NCBI RefSeq assembly: GCF_022026395.1
Contig: NZ_CP041767.1
Location: forward strand, 5,396,001 to 5,460,000
DNA from: Brevibacillus brevis
Lineage (GTDB): Bacteria; Bacillota; Bacilli; Brevibacillales; Brevibacillaceae
Length of the DNA: 64,000 nt
Direction of reading: 5' to 3'
The position numbers and the translations under genes were made by a program. Below, in pieces: positions 29,255 to 38,651 of the stretch. Positions within the stretch are counted from its first letter, which is position 1; each line of letters begins with the position of its first letter. A model generated the notes under the pieces. The model was not told the origin of the DNA and did not search any database. It worked only from the letters and a program-made list of their open reading frames with translations.

Positions 29255-30373
29255 TCATCTAATCATTCTGTTGATTCGTCTGGCTTCTATCGCGACTTTT
29301 TTACTGTACAGCCTTTTATCCTGTTTGAGTTGCAGCACCTTGGCACACTGGTGCGCCTTTCTCAAAACATTACTGCTGTAGTTGTTTGTCGATTTCAACA
29401 TCTGATCAGCCCAGCGGTACGCTTCTCTAGCCAAAGTCTCGTTACTATCCTTTGCCTTCAAGCTGATATCCAACAAGGTCTCGCTCAAGCTTCTGCCCAA
29501 ACCGGCACTCCTCCAGGAAGAAAAGAGTTTGAGCTCTGGTTCGCACTGCTTGACGCTCGCAAAAGCCTGGACCCAATCCTGCTTGAGCAAATGGATTTCG
29601 GCCATTTTTAGCCAAAGGAATACCTTGTTAAACGAATCTTTCTGTTCCGGGAGATCTTGTATGAGATAGTGAAGTGCCTTGTCGTACTCTTCCAATTGTT
29701 TTGCCTGATGATACAGCAGAGAATAATTCTTTTTGTCAGAGCCGAGCTGCTCCTCTAGCTTCTCCAGTAATTTTCTGGCTTCTGCCATGTTACCGAAATC
29801 GCAGGCTCTGTCCATTAATGTAATCAAGGACTCATCCTCGAGATTGGCTGGGTAATTCCTCGCCTTGGATTGAAACCATCGCTCCATATGTTCAGGCGTA
29901 TACATCGTTGCCAGCTCCTCTCTCTTATCCTGAAAGAAAGAGCTGGTTCGGCACAGATCGTTCTCTTCGATATACGCGATCGCCTCTTCAATCCCCGCCG
30001 AAATGATATACTCGGTATCAAAACCATAGTAGGTATCAAAATTGCTTAATTTTGCCCGTTCAAAAAGTGGGATATGGGTAACATCCTTGCATTTCGCCAA
30101 CAAAAAAGCAACGATGTCCATCGATTCATAAAATCCCTGATACGGATGAGACTTATGCATCTCAATCTCTTGGCTCATCAAATAGTACAGGAGCTCCTTG
30201 TCTGCTTCCGTCACAGTCTGATCGTATTGAAGCTGAACGATCAAGGCGTATCTTTTCAGCCCGTTTTTGTCATAACCGTATGCATCCTTACATTTGCTGT
30301 ATGCAAAAGAGCCCCAGAGGTCTTTGGCATGTTTGATCAATGGCAATTGCTCGGGTATTTGGTTGATTTCCAT
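29255..30373 (-). CDS. Uncharacterised cytoplasmic helical-repeat protein (372 residues)
   Basis: I do not recognise a family. The protein has no signal peptide or membrane segment. From about residue 130 on it is predicted to be almost entirely helical, with TPR-like spacing (for example EYDKALHYLIQDLPEQ and KMAEIHLLKQDW). A basic C-terminal tail ends RRINRMIR. GAGGAGA lies upstream of ATG 30373. It is divergent from the RDD protein gene and ends in its own terminator, so it is a single-gene unit. A role as a TPR scaffold or SWIM-protein partner is possible but unsupported. Confidence 0.75.
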   Translation of the reverse strand: MEINQIPEQLPLIKHAKDLWGSFAYSKCKDAYGYDKNGLKRYALIVQLQYDQTVTEADKELLYYLMSQEIEMHKSHPYQGFYESMDIVAFLLAKCKDVTHIPLFERAKLSNFDTYYGFDTEYIISAGIEEAIAYIEENDLCRTSSFFQDKREELATMYTPEHMERWFQSKARNYPANLEDESLITLMDRACDFGNMAEARKLLEKLEEQLGSDKKNYSLLYHQAKQLEEYDKALHYLIQDLPEQKDSFNKVFLWLKMAEIHLLKQDWVQAFASVKQCEPELKLFSSWRSAGLGRSLSETLLDISLKAKDSNETLAREAYRWADQMLKSTNNYSSNVLRKAHQCAKVLQLKQDKRLYSKKVAIEARRINRMIR

Positions 30374-30444
30374 ATGCGATTCTCCTCTCCCTTGAATGGG
30401 ATAGCCACACCTTGCTCATCTTTTTCCATTCTAACCGTCAACAA

Positions 30445-30489
30445 TTGACAATACAATTTTCAAAATGGTTAAATGTAACATGTTTACAT
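30445..30489 (+). promoter_or_regulatory. Promoter and possible operator of the RDD protein gene
   Basis: TTGACA (30445-30450) and TTAAAT (30469-30474) are spaced by 18 nt. The near-palindrome ATGTAACATGTTTACAT (30473-30489) overlaps the start site and could bind a repressor; which one is unknown. Confidence 0.5.
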
Positions 30490-30510
30490 TTCTTCAGGAG
30501 GTGCACAAAA

Positions 30511-31584
30511 TTGGAGCAACAACCACCATCATCATCGGTACCGACAGAGTTTTCTCCTCTCGCCCAGCAAGAGCCACAAAAAAACATGGGAGATTTATCG
30601 AAATCGTATGACAGGGCGACGATTTTTTTCACGAGATGGGGAGCCCATGTTCTTGATTATATTCTTCTCGCTTGTTTTCTAACCGGCTTTCTCTCGCTTG
30701 GGGTTTCCATCACCAAAGACGCCAACAGTCTCTATTTCTTCATCCTAGCCGCCATTATCCTATGTTCTTATTATGTACTGTTAGAAGGACTTACCGGATA
30801 TACGATCGGAAAATTTACATTCCGCATCATTGCTGTCAATGAGGAAGGACGGCCACCGGGGTTATGGAAATCATTTATCCGTTCCCTCATTCGCCTATTC
30901 GAAGCAAATGTATTTCTTCTAGGCGGGTTGCCGGCCGGTATCTGTGTGTTGGCTTCCGACAAAAGACAACGGTTAGGCGATCTGGCAGCGAATACATACG
31001 TCGTGAAAGTGAAGGATCTGAACAACGTCAGCAAAAAGCAAACAACCGTACTCGCTGTTGTCTTTTCCATCGTAGCCGTTTTATCCATCATTGGCATGAT
31101 TTTTGGGATAATCAGTCTCGCATCAAGAACGCCTTCCGAAGAAATTTTCTTTAGCAAGGATAAAAAGTTTCAAATAACAGCCCCTTCGGATTGGAGCAAG
31201 GATTCATCCCTTCACGATGAAGCAGATATAGAAATCTCAAATCGTTTTAGCGAAAAGTATGTATTGGTCCTGTCAGAATCGAAACAGGATTTAGATAGTT
31301 CATTCACACTTCAAGATTATGCCCAAGCCATTGAAGCGAACCTTCAAGAGGCAGTAGAAAATGTATCCATTGATAAACAGATTCGTACGGTCGTCGACAA
31401 TCAGGTGGCCACCCAATTCAATGCCAAAGGCGAAGTAGACGGCATTAAGGTCGCTTATATTGTGACATTGGTCGAAACGCCTACGCATTTTCATCAAATC
31501 ATGGCTTGGACAGAAGAAAAAAGGTTCGAGTCCCTCAAGCAAGAACTGCAAAAGGTCAGTGCAAGTTTTCGCGAGGTAAAATAG
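30511..31584 (+). CDS. RDD-family membrane protein with C-terminal extracytoplasmic PsbP-like domain
   Basis: 357 residues. The start chosen is TTG 30511: AGGAGGTG lies 7 nt upstream, while the in-frame ATG at 30412 precedes the promoter. A proline-rich cytoplasmic N-terminus leads into an RDD domain (RWGAHVLDYILL, then SLIRLFEANV, then RLGDLAANTYVVKV) with three to four membrane helices including one near 180-205. The C-terminal 140 residues (from KDKKFQITAPSDW) look like a PsbP/Mog1-type sandwich outside the membrane. RDD proteins are often accessory or transport membrane proteins; the specific role is unknown. An inverted repeat follows the stop. Confidence 0.82.
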   Translation: MEQQPPSSSVPTEFSPLAQQEPQKNMGDLSKSYDRATIFFTRWGAHVLDYILLACFLTGFLSLGVSITKDANSLYFFILAAIILCSYYVLLEGLTGYTIGKFTFRIIAVNEEGRPPGLWKSFIRSLIRLFEANVFLLGGLPAGICVLASDKRQRLGDLAANTYVVKVKDLNNVSKKQTTVLAVVFSIVAVLSIIGMIFGIISLASRTPSEEIFFSKDKKFQITAPSDWSKDSSLHDEADIEISNRFSEKYVLVLSESKQDLDSSFTLQDYAQAIEANLQEAVENVSIDKQIRTVVDNQVATQFNAKGEVDGIKVAYIVTLVETPTHFHQIMAWTEEKRFESLKQELQKVSASFREVK

Positions 31585-31595
31585 CGACAGAACAC

Positions 31596-31622
31596 AGAAG
31601 CCACCTTCATCAGGTGGCTTCT
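31596..31622. terminator. Hairpin between convergent genes
   Basis: The 11-bp perfect stem AGAAGCCACCT/AGGTGGCTTCT lies between the stop codons of the RDD gene and the S9 peptidase gene. The T-run is weak on both strands, but the position suits a bidirectional terminator. Confidence 0.6.
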
Positions 31623-31652
31623 TCCCGGTAATCAGAAAACATTTTTCAGTTA

Positions 31653-33959
31653 TTATTCCTCACTGGCCTTTTTGTTGGCTACTTGATTCCCCCATGGAGG
31701 TTCTGCTCTCATCAAGTGCCGTACAAAATACTCCCATTTTCTGCGAATAAAGTACGGTTCCAAAGAAAATCCGTGATGTCGGTTGGGCAAAATCAACATG
31801 TCAAAATCTTTATCCGCTTTAATCAATGCATCCGCCATCCGAATTGTTTGGGAAGGATGCACATTTTCATCCATATCCCCACTCACCAACAAGAGCTTTC
31901 CTACCAGATTCGCTGCTAGACGAGCATTGTCTTGATCTCTGTACAAGACTGGATCATACAGCCCTTGATAACGTTCTGCCCATGCTGCTATATACAGCCG
32001 TTGATCATGATTCCCACTCGCGGAAACAGCAACCTTGTAACAGTCAGGAAATGAGAGCATGGCCCTTGTCGAAGCGTAACCTCCCCCTGACGATCCCCAG
32101 ATACCTACCCGGTCAACATCCACAAATGGGTAGCGCTCTGCCAATTCCCTAACCGCTGTTACATGGTCAAGTAAGCCTCCTGCTTCCTCCAATTTTCCGT
32201 CTGAGATGTCATGGAACGCTTTCGAACGATAAGGTGTTCCCATTCCATCCAGGATCAATACGACAAAGCCCAATTGCGCCAATGATTGCCCACCCCCCAG
32301 CGGATCATGGCTTCGGCCGGGATCGAGTGCGAAAGCTTTTGGTGTATTGATGATCTGTGGTCCCCCGTAAATGTAATCGACAACCGGATATTTGCGGGAA
32401 GGATCAAACGGGAACGGGCGCAGCATCACCCCATAAAGATCGGTAACGCCGTCTCGTGCTTTGACGGTTATCCTTTCAGGAAATTGGTACCCCATCTCGA
32501 GCAGCATTTCCACATCAGCGTACTCCAATTCGCGAATCAAGCTACCATCTACCGAACGGAGGACAGTAACAGGCGGTAAATCAACTCGCGAAAACGTATC
32601 GACGAAATACTTCATAGTGGGAGAAAACACAACATCATGCTCTGCATCCTCTGGCGTCAGCAACGACAGACCAGTTCCATCCAGGCGAACACGATACAGA
32701 TGTTGATAGTAAGGATCGCGCCCCTCTTCTAGCCCTCCTCCGGTGATATACACCCATCCCTGCTGCTCGTCCACTGCCATCAGCCTACGTACCGTCCAGG
32801 GACCCGATGTGATCGGATTGCGAATCTTTCCCGTTTTGCCATCACAATGGTAGAGGTGGCTCCATCCATCACGCTCTGAATGCCAGATGAATGAACCGTC
32901 GGCCAATAATCGAATATTCGGATTGGAAGCTCCGAGATTATGCAGGTCTTGGTTCAAAAACGTATCGCTTTCTTCCCGCAGTAACGTGCAAACCTCACCG
33001 GAGCAAGCATCCGCTACGGAAAAATCGACAGAGCGGGCATCACGGGACATCCGGGTGATATAGATCTGTTTACTGTCGGATGACCATCCAGCCATTTGCA
33101 TCCCCGGAGTGAGGGGTGAGACTGGACATGCCAGTAAAGGCTCGCTTTCAATCCGGACTGTGGTTCGCCTTTCCAGATGACAGATGACCAGCTCAGCCAA
33201 AGGTACGTGTTGATCGCCAACGAGTGGATAACGGTACGAGTGCAGTACCGGTCTGACTTCTTCCCCTTTCGGAGCAGATTGGATCAGGTGCATCTCGCGC
33301 ACCTTTCTTTGGTCAAGACGGTGGGTCAGCAGCATCTTGGAATCGGGTGACCAAATCACTACTGGAGGAGACTTAATGCCATTCAATCGCTCCGCCACTG
33401 TCGAGAGCCGACATTCAGGTTGGGTTCCGTAATCATAGTAAGCCTTGCCGTCATGGGTTAGCCTGATACGCCTTCCGGTTTCGAGTGAACGAACATACAA
33501 GTTGTGATCATATACGAACGCCACCCATTTTCCATCTGGAGACGGCAGCTCATCCATCGACGGCTTTTTAAAATGATGTAAGGGCTTGCAGTTGTATTCC
33601 TGTAAATCACAGCTCCAAACAGTACCGCCCACCTCAAACTGGAATGCCGATCCACTCTGGGTAAACATAAGTTCCCCAAGTGGCAATGTTTCTGCATCAT
33701 ACGTTTTGCCTGCACTATCTGACAAACAGACAGCTAGTCGTTCGTGGTCGAATGCTGGCTGACTCGTATTCTGTTCAGCATCTACGATCACATATTGCCT
33801 CCCAGTACCCTTTTCCAGACGTATTTCACGGATGTACCAGAACTGACTCCCGCTAATCCACCGCGGCCTGACAAAAGCATTGAATACGGCGTCGTAATAA
33901 TTGGTGGGATGCAAGCGTTTTGCCCTCTCATACTGTTCCCATGTGACAACATTCTCCAT
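31653..33959 (-). CDS. S9 family peptidase (dipeptidyl-peptidase IV-like)
   Basis: 768 residues. An N-terminal beta-propeller-like region (about 60-480) carries repeated WSPDSK/WSSDSK blades. A C-terminal alpha/beta hydrolase domain has the nucleophile in GSSGGGY (near 625), an acid in SGDMDENV (near 693) and His in RHHGFS (near 728). No signal peptide is apparent, so it is probably cytoplasmic and cleaves small proline-containing peptides. A ribosome site GGGGG lies 6 nt before ATG 33959. A dipeptidyl-peptidase close to a peptide locus is notable, but similar enzymes are common housekeeping genes. Confidence 0.9.
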   Translation of the reverse strand: MENVVTWEQYERAKRLHPTNYYDAVFNAFVRPRWISGSQFWYIREIRLEKGTGRQYVIVDAEQNTSQPAFDHERLAVCLSDSAGKTYDAETLPLGELMFTQSGSAFQFEVGGTVWSCDLQEYNCKPLHHFKKPSMDELPSPDGKWVAFVYDHNLYVRSLETGRRIRLTHDGKAYYDYGTQPECRLSTVAERLNGIKSPPVVIWSPDSKMLLTHRLDQRKVREMHLIQSAPKGEEVRPVLHSYRYPLVGDQHVPLAELVICHLERRTTVRIESEPLLACPVSPLTPGMQMAGWSSDSKQIYITRMSRDARSVDFSVADACSGEVCTLLREESDTFLNQDLHNLGASNPNIRLLADGSFIWHSERDGWSHLYHCDGKTGKIRNPITSGPWTVRRLMAVDEQQGWVYITGGGLEEGRDPYYQHLYRVRLDGTGLSLLTPEDAEHDVVFSPTMKYFVDTFSRVDLPPVTVLRSVDGSLIRELEYADVEMLLEMGYQFPERITVKARDGVTDLYGVMLRPFPFDPSRKYPVVDYIYGGPQIINTPKAFALDPGRSHDPLGGGQSLAQLGFVVLILDGMGTPYRSKAFHDISDGKLEEAGGLLDHVTAVRELAERYPFVDVDRVGIWGSSGGGYASTRAMLSFPDCYKVAVSASGNHDQRLYIAAWAERYQGLYDPVLYRDQDNARLAANLVGKLLLVSGDMDENVHPSQTIRMADALIKADKDFDMLILPNRHHGFSLEPYFIRRKWEYFVRHLMRAEPPWGNQVANKKASEE

Positions 33960-34115
33960 GTCAATCCCCCTCTTTCAAAGTGAGATACAAGAATCATGTG
34001 CTTCACATTTTTGAACAAAATTTTTCCTTATTTATCCATTTGCTACATGCATATGTAAAAAGCGAGATAATATATCTCCGAATTTGCTTTTTTAGCACCT
34101 GACACGTGATTTATT

Positions 34116-34147
34116 TTCAAAAAGAAAGAGGCGATCTCTCGCCTCTT
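34116..34147 (-). terminator. Terminator of the diguanylate cyclase gene
   Basis: On the minus strand AAGAGGCGA, a short loop and TCGCCTCTT are followed by TCTTTTT. Confidence 0.8.
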
Positions 34148-34161
34148 CGCTCTAACATAGA

Positions 34162-35793
34162 TTACTCCGCTTCCGCTATCATCGTTTGATTTCTACCTGA
34201 TCTCTTCGCCTTGTACATAGCCTCGTCTGCTACATGTAGCAGATCTTCAGCAGTAACAGCATGAGAAGGATAGTGCGCAATGCCTAGTGACACGGTTAGC
34301 CGCTGTCCGATTGGGTTTGTACTTGTTTCTAAGGCTTGACGTATTCGTTCGGCCACCTGATAGGCCTCCTCCAAGCCAGCATGGGAAACAAGGACAACAA
34401 ATTCCTCACCCCCAAAGCGACAGCTGACATCGTCAGGCCGAATTGAGGAAGAAATGATTTTCGCAAAATGCCTCAATACTTCATCTCCAGCCGGATGGCC
34501 ATATGTGTCATTAATAGCTTTAAATCGATCAAGGTCCATCATCATAATAGAAAAAGGGATTTGCTCCGCCATCCATTTTTGCATGGTTTCCTCGAGCGTC
34601 CTTCGGTTCGTTAGCCCTGTCAAAGGATCTGTTCGAGCATCATGGGCCAATTGCTCCGTCTGCTTTTTGATATCGCTCAAGGCAAAGTGAATGGCACGAG
34701 ATAACAGCTCGGCCTCCCGATTCCAATGCTGGCTACCCTCAGAGAGTTCCACCTCTTCTCTCCCGGCCTTACTCACAAGATTGGCCAAGGATACGAAAGG
34801 TTTCGCCACTTTGCGGGCAAGCCCGATCACAACTAACATTAATAATAAAAAGGGAGGCAACGTATACAACAACACGGATTGAATATCACGATTTAATTGT
34901 TCTTGAACAACACTGATAGGTGACACGACAACGACACCCCAGTCATTCGCCGGAACCTTTACGTACGCGGCTAATACCGTCTGTCCCCTCAAGTTGACGA
35001 TCTGTTCATAGCCGCTTTTCCCTTGAATCAGCTTGCGTACGGCTGGATTGGCACTGATATCCTCTCCGATCCGGTTTGGATCACGGTGGAACAACAAATG
35101 CCCATCAGATCCTACGATGTAAAAAGAGGAACCTAGTTCGTCTGTTGGATTACTTCCAAAGATCGTATTCAAAATGTTATCCTCGTGAAGATAAATCGTT
35201 CCCCCGATAACCCCCCGGTAAATCCCATCTTTATCAAATATGGGTTCGCTCATCAATACAATGAGTCGCTTCGTACTTGATGTTACGTAAGGCTTGGAAA
35301 TGTATGGCTTTTTTAAAGCTAATGCCGTTTTCGCCGTTTCCGTTTTAACATAGCTTCCTACTGTACCAATAGATCCGGGAGACACACTTTGAACACGCCC
35401 CGTTTCATCTACCACGGTAACCGAATTAAAATAGTTGTTTGTACGACGGATCAACTCAAGCTTGGAATATACCTCATCCGCATTCATCTCGTTCCGATTG
35501 GAAAAGATGCTTGCCGAATACTGTAAGCTACTGCGCATGGATTTAATCAAAGCATCTAGGGTATGACTCATTTTGATTGCACTCGTATGATTTAAGGTCA
35601 AAGTCGTGTTAATCAGTGCCTGTTTTTTGGATTGATAGAATGAGATAAGGAGGATGGTGACAGTCAAGACAACGGATAAAGAGACTAGTCCTGTTAAAAG
35701 TGTCACTAGACTAATCTTTTTCGGGCGGTTTGCTCTTTTTAGTAAGACAGGCATTGGATGCCCCCTTGTATTTGGCATATAGCTGTTAGGCAA
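34162..35793 (-). CDS. Membrane diguanylate cyclase with dCache-like sensor
   Basis: 543 residues. TM1 is near 30-50. A double-Cache-like extracytoplasmic region (about 55-300) contains SVTVVDETGRV and GSDGHLLFHRD. TM2 is near 305-325, followed by a HAMP-like linker. The GGDEF domain has the active-site motif GGEEF and, five residues before it, RPDD, a matching RxxD product-inhibition site. It should therefore make cyclic-di-GMP in response to an external small ligand and be feedback inhibited. No EAL domain is present. A well-formed terminator follows; no operon partner is seen. Confidence 0.93.
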   Translation of the reverse strand: MPNSYMPNTRGHPMPVLLKRANRPKKISLVTLLTGLVSLSVVLTVTILLISFYQSKKQALINTTLTLNHTSAIKMSHTLDALIKSMRSSLQYSASIFSNRNEMNADEVYSKLELIRRTNNYFNSVTVVDETGRVQSVSPGSIGTVGSYVKTETAKTALALKKPYISKPYVTSSTKRLIVLMSEPIFDKDGIYRGVIGGTIYLHEDNILNTIFGSNPTDELGSSFYIVGSDGHLLFHRDPNRIGEDISANPAVRKLIQGKSGYEQIVNLRGQTVLAAYVKVPANDWGVVVVSPISVVQEQLNRDIQSVLLYTLPPFLLLMLVVIGLARKVAKPFVSLANLVSKAGREEVELSEGSQHWNREAELLSRAIHFALSDIKKQTEQLAHDARTDPLTGLTNRRTLEETMQKWMAEQIPFSIMMMDLDRFKAINDTYGHPAGDEVLRHFAKIISSSIRPDDVSCRFGGEEFVVLVSHAGLEEAYQVAERIRQALETSTNPIGQRLTVSLGIAHYPSHAVTAEDLLHVADEAMYKAKRSGRNQTMIAEAE

Positions 35794-35875
35794 TAAATAA
35801 AAAATAGTCTAACACTTGATAATATTACTTTCAAGTATACAAGAAAGTTCAAGCAACGATCTTGGCTTGGGGACA

Positions 35876-35900
35876 TAAAAAATCCACCTTTGTCAGGTGG
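35876..35900 (-). terminator. Terminator of the 2OG oxygenase gene
   Basis: On the minus strand CCACCT, a short loop and AGGTGG are followed by ATTTTTT. Confidence 0.75.
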
Positions 35901-35921
35901 TGGTTTGTATTACAACATTAT

Positions 35922-36584
35922 CTAGGAGACCCGAAAGCTTTGTCTTCTCATCCACATCGTTGCAACCCACTTTTCCCCATGGATCACTTGTGCACCTGCA
36001 TGCAAAGTGAATTCGTTTAATTCTTGATTCCTGTAAAAATATTCAAAGTAGACCGCCATGCCTTTGGTTGGGAAAACAGATAAATGAAGCAAAGGGAACA
36101 CCGTTTCACCGCCTTGCTCCACATCATTCAAATACATCACGAGCGTACTAATGCGATTGTTCGTACTTGCGCGACTCGTTTCTGCAAAGAAATCATGATG
36201 AGGTTTATATTCCTGGCCAGGGGTATATCGTAGAACTTGCAAACCATCGCCATGCTCAATCGGAATGTTCATGATTTGAGAGATTCGCTTCTCGATCCTT
36301 GTAATCGTCTCCGTCTGCTCGCAGAACACCCCGCTGCTCGTCCGAATAGAATTGACTGAACGATCTTCGCCTATTTTTGAGCGTTGCAATCGTTCTCGAG
36401 AATGTTCGATTAGCTCATCGCATTCGTGATCACTAAGCACATTTCCTAACACGGCAACCAGCGGTTCCTCATATTTGGCAAGAATTCGAATCTCTCGATC
36501 TTCTGTCTTGATCCTATTTCCGGTATGGTCAAATATCGTCCTTTCTTTCCCTGTCGTGTGCCCTATCATCCCTATGCACCCCAT
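35922..36584 (-). CDS. Prolyl 4-hydroxylase-like 2-oxoglutarate/Fe(II) oxygenase
   Basis: 220 residues. The facial triad is visible: HxD in KPHHDFF and the distal His in LHAGAQ, followed by the 2-oxoglutarate-binding Lys in GEKWVA. Metal-dependent hydroxylation of a proline or related residue is expected. The longer start (36584) has a weak ribosome site; the ATG at 36569 (MIGHTTGK) is 7 nt from GGGGTG and may be the true start. Bacterial relatives hydroxylate collagen-like or elongation-factor proteins; the substrate here is unknown. It is transcribed alone, with a terminator. Confidence 0.9.
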   Translation of the reverse strand: MGCIGMIGHTTGKERTIFDHTGNRIKTEDREIRILAKYEEPLVAVLGNVLSDHECDELIEHSRERLQRSKIGEDRSVNSIRTSSGVFCEQTETITRIEKRISQIMNIPIEHGDGLQVLRYTPGQEYKPHHDFFAETSRASTNNRISTLVMYLNDVEQGGETVFPLLHLSVFPTKGMAVYFEYFYRNQELNEFTLHAGAQVIHGEKWVATMWMRRQSFRVS

Positions 36585-36695
36585 ATATATGACATCCGTC
36601 GCAAAAAATAGAATACCATAAAATGGGTAAATCCAATCAACAAACTTTTGAAAAGCACAAACATTTTTAACTATAGAAAAAGCACCTTCATTATG

Positions 36696-36732
36696 AACAA
36701 AACCCGTCTCCTATATGGGAAGGGACGGGTTT
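36696..36732 (-). terminator. Terminator of brnQ
   Basis: The stem AAACCCGTC/GACGGGTTT lies 40 bp after the stop, with T residues on the minus strand. Confidence 0.75.
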
Positions 36733-36772
36733 CTAAATACTCTGGCTAAGTAGCATCTGTGAAAAGCTATTC

Positions 36773-38119
36773 TCATGCCTCTTTTTGTTTTTGAACGTGG
36801 TACAAATTCTTCCGGAAAACACTGATCATGTATCCGCAAACCCCACCTATTAGAGAAGGCAGCACCCAGCCCAAACCTACGTCATACATTGGAAGGTACT
36901 GAGTAAAAAAATGATGGGCAAAACTGTTTTCGAGTCCAGCAGCCTTTAAGCCATCAAACAGACTAATCAGAAAAGTCAAAAGTAAACTTCCTTGATACAC
37001 TTCTGGCCGGCCCTTGAATGCTTTGTGCAGAAACGTCATGAAGAGTAACGAGATCGCAATCGGATACATCGTCATTAAGATCGGAACGGAAACCTTAATG
37101 AGTTGCGTTAATCCAATATTGGCAACGAGTGTACTGAAAACAGACAAAATAACCGCGAATTTTTTGTAAGAGATCTTTGGAAACAAGGAATGAAAAAACG
37201 AAGAGCAGGCTGTAATAAGCCCAACGCTTGTAGTCAAGCATGCCACTGTAATCATTAATCCCAATAAAATGGCACCATAAGAACCAAAGTAGTAATTCGA
37301 AACTTTCGCCAAAACCTCAGCGCCATTTTCTAAGTGGCCCAACTTTTCTACACTAGAGGCACCCATAAAGGAAAGTGCGGTATAGAAAAGAGCGAGAAGT
37401 AAACCGGCTATCATTGTTGCTTTAGCACACGTAGCCAAAACTTGTTTTTTGGCAGTAACCCCTTTTTCTTTAATCGCATTCACAATGATCATTCCAAAAA
37501 CAAAAGCGACAAGCGCATCCAATGTTAAATACCCTTCTTGAAAACCCTTGAAAAATACATGGGATGTGTAATCTGCTTGCGGGGCTTGAAGGGCTCCAAT
37601 TGGATAAAGAATAGCCGTTACTGCAATAATTCCGATAAATGTTAATTTAATCGGAGTTAAGATTTTTCCGACTACATGGATAATTTTCATAGGATTGAGT
37701 GATAAGAAGCAGGCAATTGTGAAAAACACGATGGTAAATAGAATCAGCGGTGCCGAACCTGCCTGTTCTGATAGGAACGGCTTTATCCCAATATCAAACG
37801 ATACATTGCCAGATCTAGGTATCGCAAAAAACGGACCGATTGCTAGATACAGAACAACGGTGAATACCATTCCGAATACGGGATGCACGCGACTGGCTAA
37901 GGAGCGCAAGTCGTCTACTCCCGAATAAACAAAGGCTGTGATTGCTAGCAAAGGCAACCCAACCCCTGTAACCAAAAAACCTGCATTGGCTATCCATACA
38001 TTTGTTCCTGCTAATTGGCCAAGCATTGGTGGAAAAATTAAATTACCCGCTCCAAAAAACAAAGCAAATAACATGAATCCGATCGTAACTACAAAAGAAA
38101 CTGGTGCTTTCTGTGACAC
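36773..38119 (-). CDS. brnQ: Branched-chain amino acid Na+/H+ symporter
   Basis: 448 residues with about 12 hydrophobic helices, matching the LIVCS/BrnQ family. Typical features include LFFGAGNLIFPP near the N-terminus and GVCGYMISV near the C-terminus. It imports leucine, isoleucine and valine. It is divergent from the two-peptide locus, with about 370 bp between the start codons, so the two promoters share a control region. A synthetase with valine-type modules lies elsewhere in the window, but no direct link is visible. Confidence 0.93.
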   Translation of the reverse strand: MSQKAPVSFVVTIGFMLFALFFGAGNLIFPPMLGQLAGTNVWIANAGFLVTGVGLPLLAITAFVYSGVDDLRSLASRVHPVFGMVFTVVLYLAIGPFFAIPRSGNVSFDIGIKPFLSEQAGSAPLILFTIVFFTIACFLSLNPMKIIHVVGKILTPIKLTFIGIIAVTAILYPIGALQAPQADYTSHVFFKGFQEGYLTLDALVAFVFGMIIVNAIKEKGVTAKKQVLATCAKATMIAGLLLALFYTALSFMGASSVEKLGHLENGAEVLAKVSNYYFGSYGAILLGLMITVACLTTSVGLITACSSFFHSLFPKISYKKFAVILSVFSTLVANIGLTQLIKVSVPILMTMYPIAISLLFMTFLHKAFKGRPEVYQGSLLLTFLISLFDGLKAAGLENSFAHHFFTQYLPMYDVGLGWVLPSLIGGVCGYMISVFRKNLYHVQKQKEA

Positions 38120-38383
38120 AACAATCCTCCTAATTATTCTCTATCTCTCATTCTTACATGCTCATGCAGATGGCTGCTAACCCAACCCTCATTTATTCAT
38201 TCTGATACTATACTCCAAATAAACATTCTTTTCAAACACATGATAACCCAAAGCACCGCTCGCAAGAGAAAGACACTCCGAGTTGTCAAAAAACCAAATT
38301 TACATCCCTGATACAGTTTACTACAAGCACCCATATATCGCATCTGGAAGTACCTTCCCTAGAAAGCACCAAAAACTTTAAAA
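38120..38383. other. Divergent control region between brnQ and the peptide locus
   Basis: About 260 A/T-rich bases carrying the brnQ 5' region. I see no T-box or other riboswitch motif and no ORF with a ribosome site. Confidence 0.35.
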
Positions 38384-38443
38384 ACATTTCAGAAAATATT
38401 TATTTTTCTTAACTTGAAATACATTGGCAATTTTCCTTATAAT
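38384..38443 (+). promoter_or_regulatory. Promoter of the two-peptide operon with a CodY-like box
   Basis: TTGAAA (38414-38419) and TATAAT (38438-38443) are spaced by 18 nt, with TSS near 38450. Just upstream, the 15-mer at 38384-38398 (ACATTTCAGAAAATA) matches the CodY consensus AATTTTCWGAAAATT at 12 of 15 positions. CodY control of a peptide locus beside brnQ would fit, but such near-matches also arise by chance in A/T-rich DNA. Confidence 0.55.
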
Positions 38444-38492
38444 TACATTCAAACCTATTAGTTCCATCACTCTGGAAAGGAGGTGTAAACAC

Positions 38493-38588
38493 ATGAAAAA
38501 AGTCGTAAAAGTAGCAGTAAACAAGAATAAACAAGTGCAAGAAATGAAAGCGTTGAAATGGCGCGTAGTTGTTGATGTTTGCTTGTAA
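38493..38588 (+). CDS. Candidate precursor peptide 1 (31 residues)
   Basis: ATG 38493 has a near-perfect ribosome site (AAAGGAGGTG, 8 nt upstream). The product starts MKKVVK, has VQEMK at 15-19, and a variable C-terminal part with Trp23, a valine cluster (25-27) and Cys30. It is aligned without gaps to the peptide encoded 64 bp downstream: MKKVVK, Asn12, VQEMK, Leu21 and Cys30 coincide, while residues 22-29 differ. This is a leader-plus-core pattern. It contains no Ser or Thr, which argues against a lanthipeptide. It is hydrophilic and basic at the N-terminus without a classical signal peptide. Function is unknown. Confidence 0.75.
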   Translation: MKKVVKVAVNKNKQVQEMKALKWRVVVDVCL

Positions 38589-38651
38589 GAGAGCCAAAAG
38601 GCATGCATGCTTTCCATAAAATGATAAAAGTTAGGAAGGACGGGATTGCCC

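Noticed and set aside
29073..29258. Minus-strand 61-codon ORF
   Set aside because: Overlaps the terminator of the neighbouring gene and lacks a ribosome site.
38409..38597. Minus-strand ORFs over the peptide locus (38378-38686, 38409-38597, 38467-38673)
   Set aside because: No ribosome sites; they are antisense to two plus-strand peptide ORFs that have good sites and mutual similarity.
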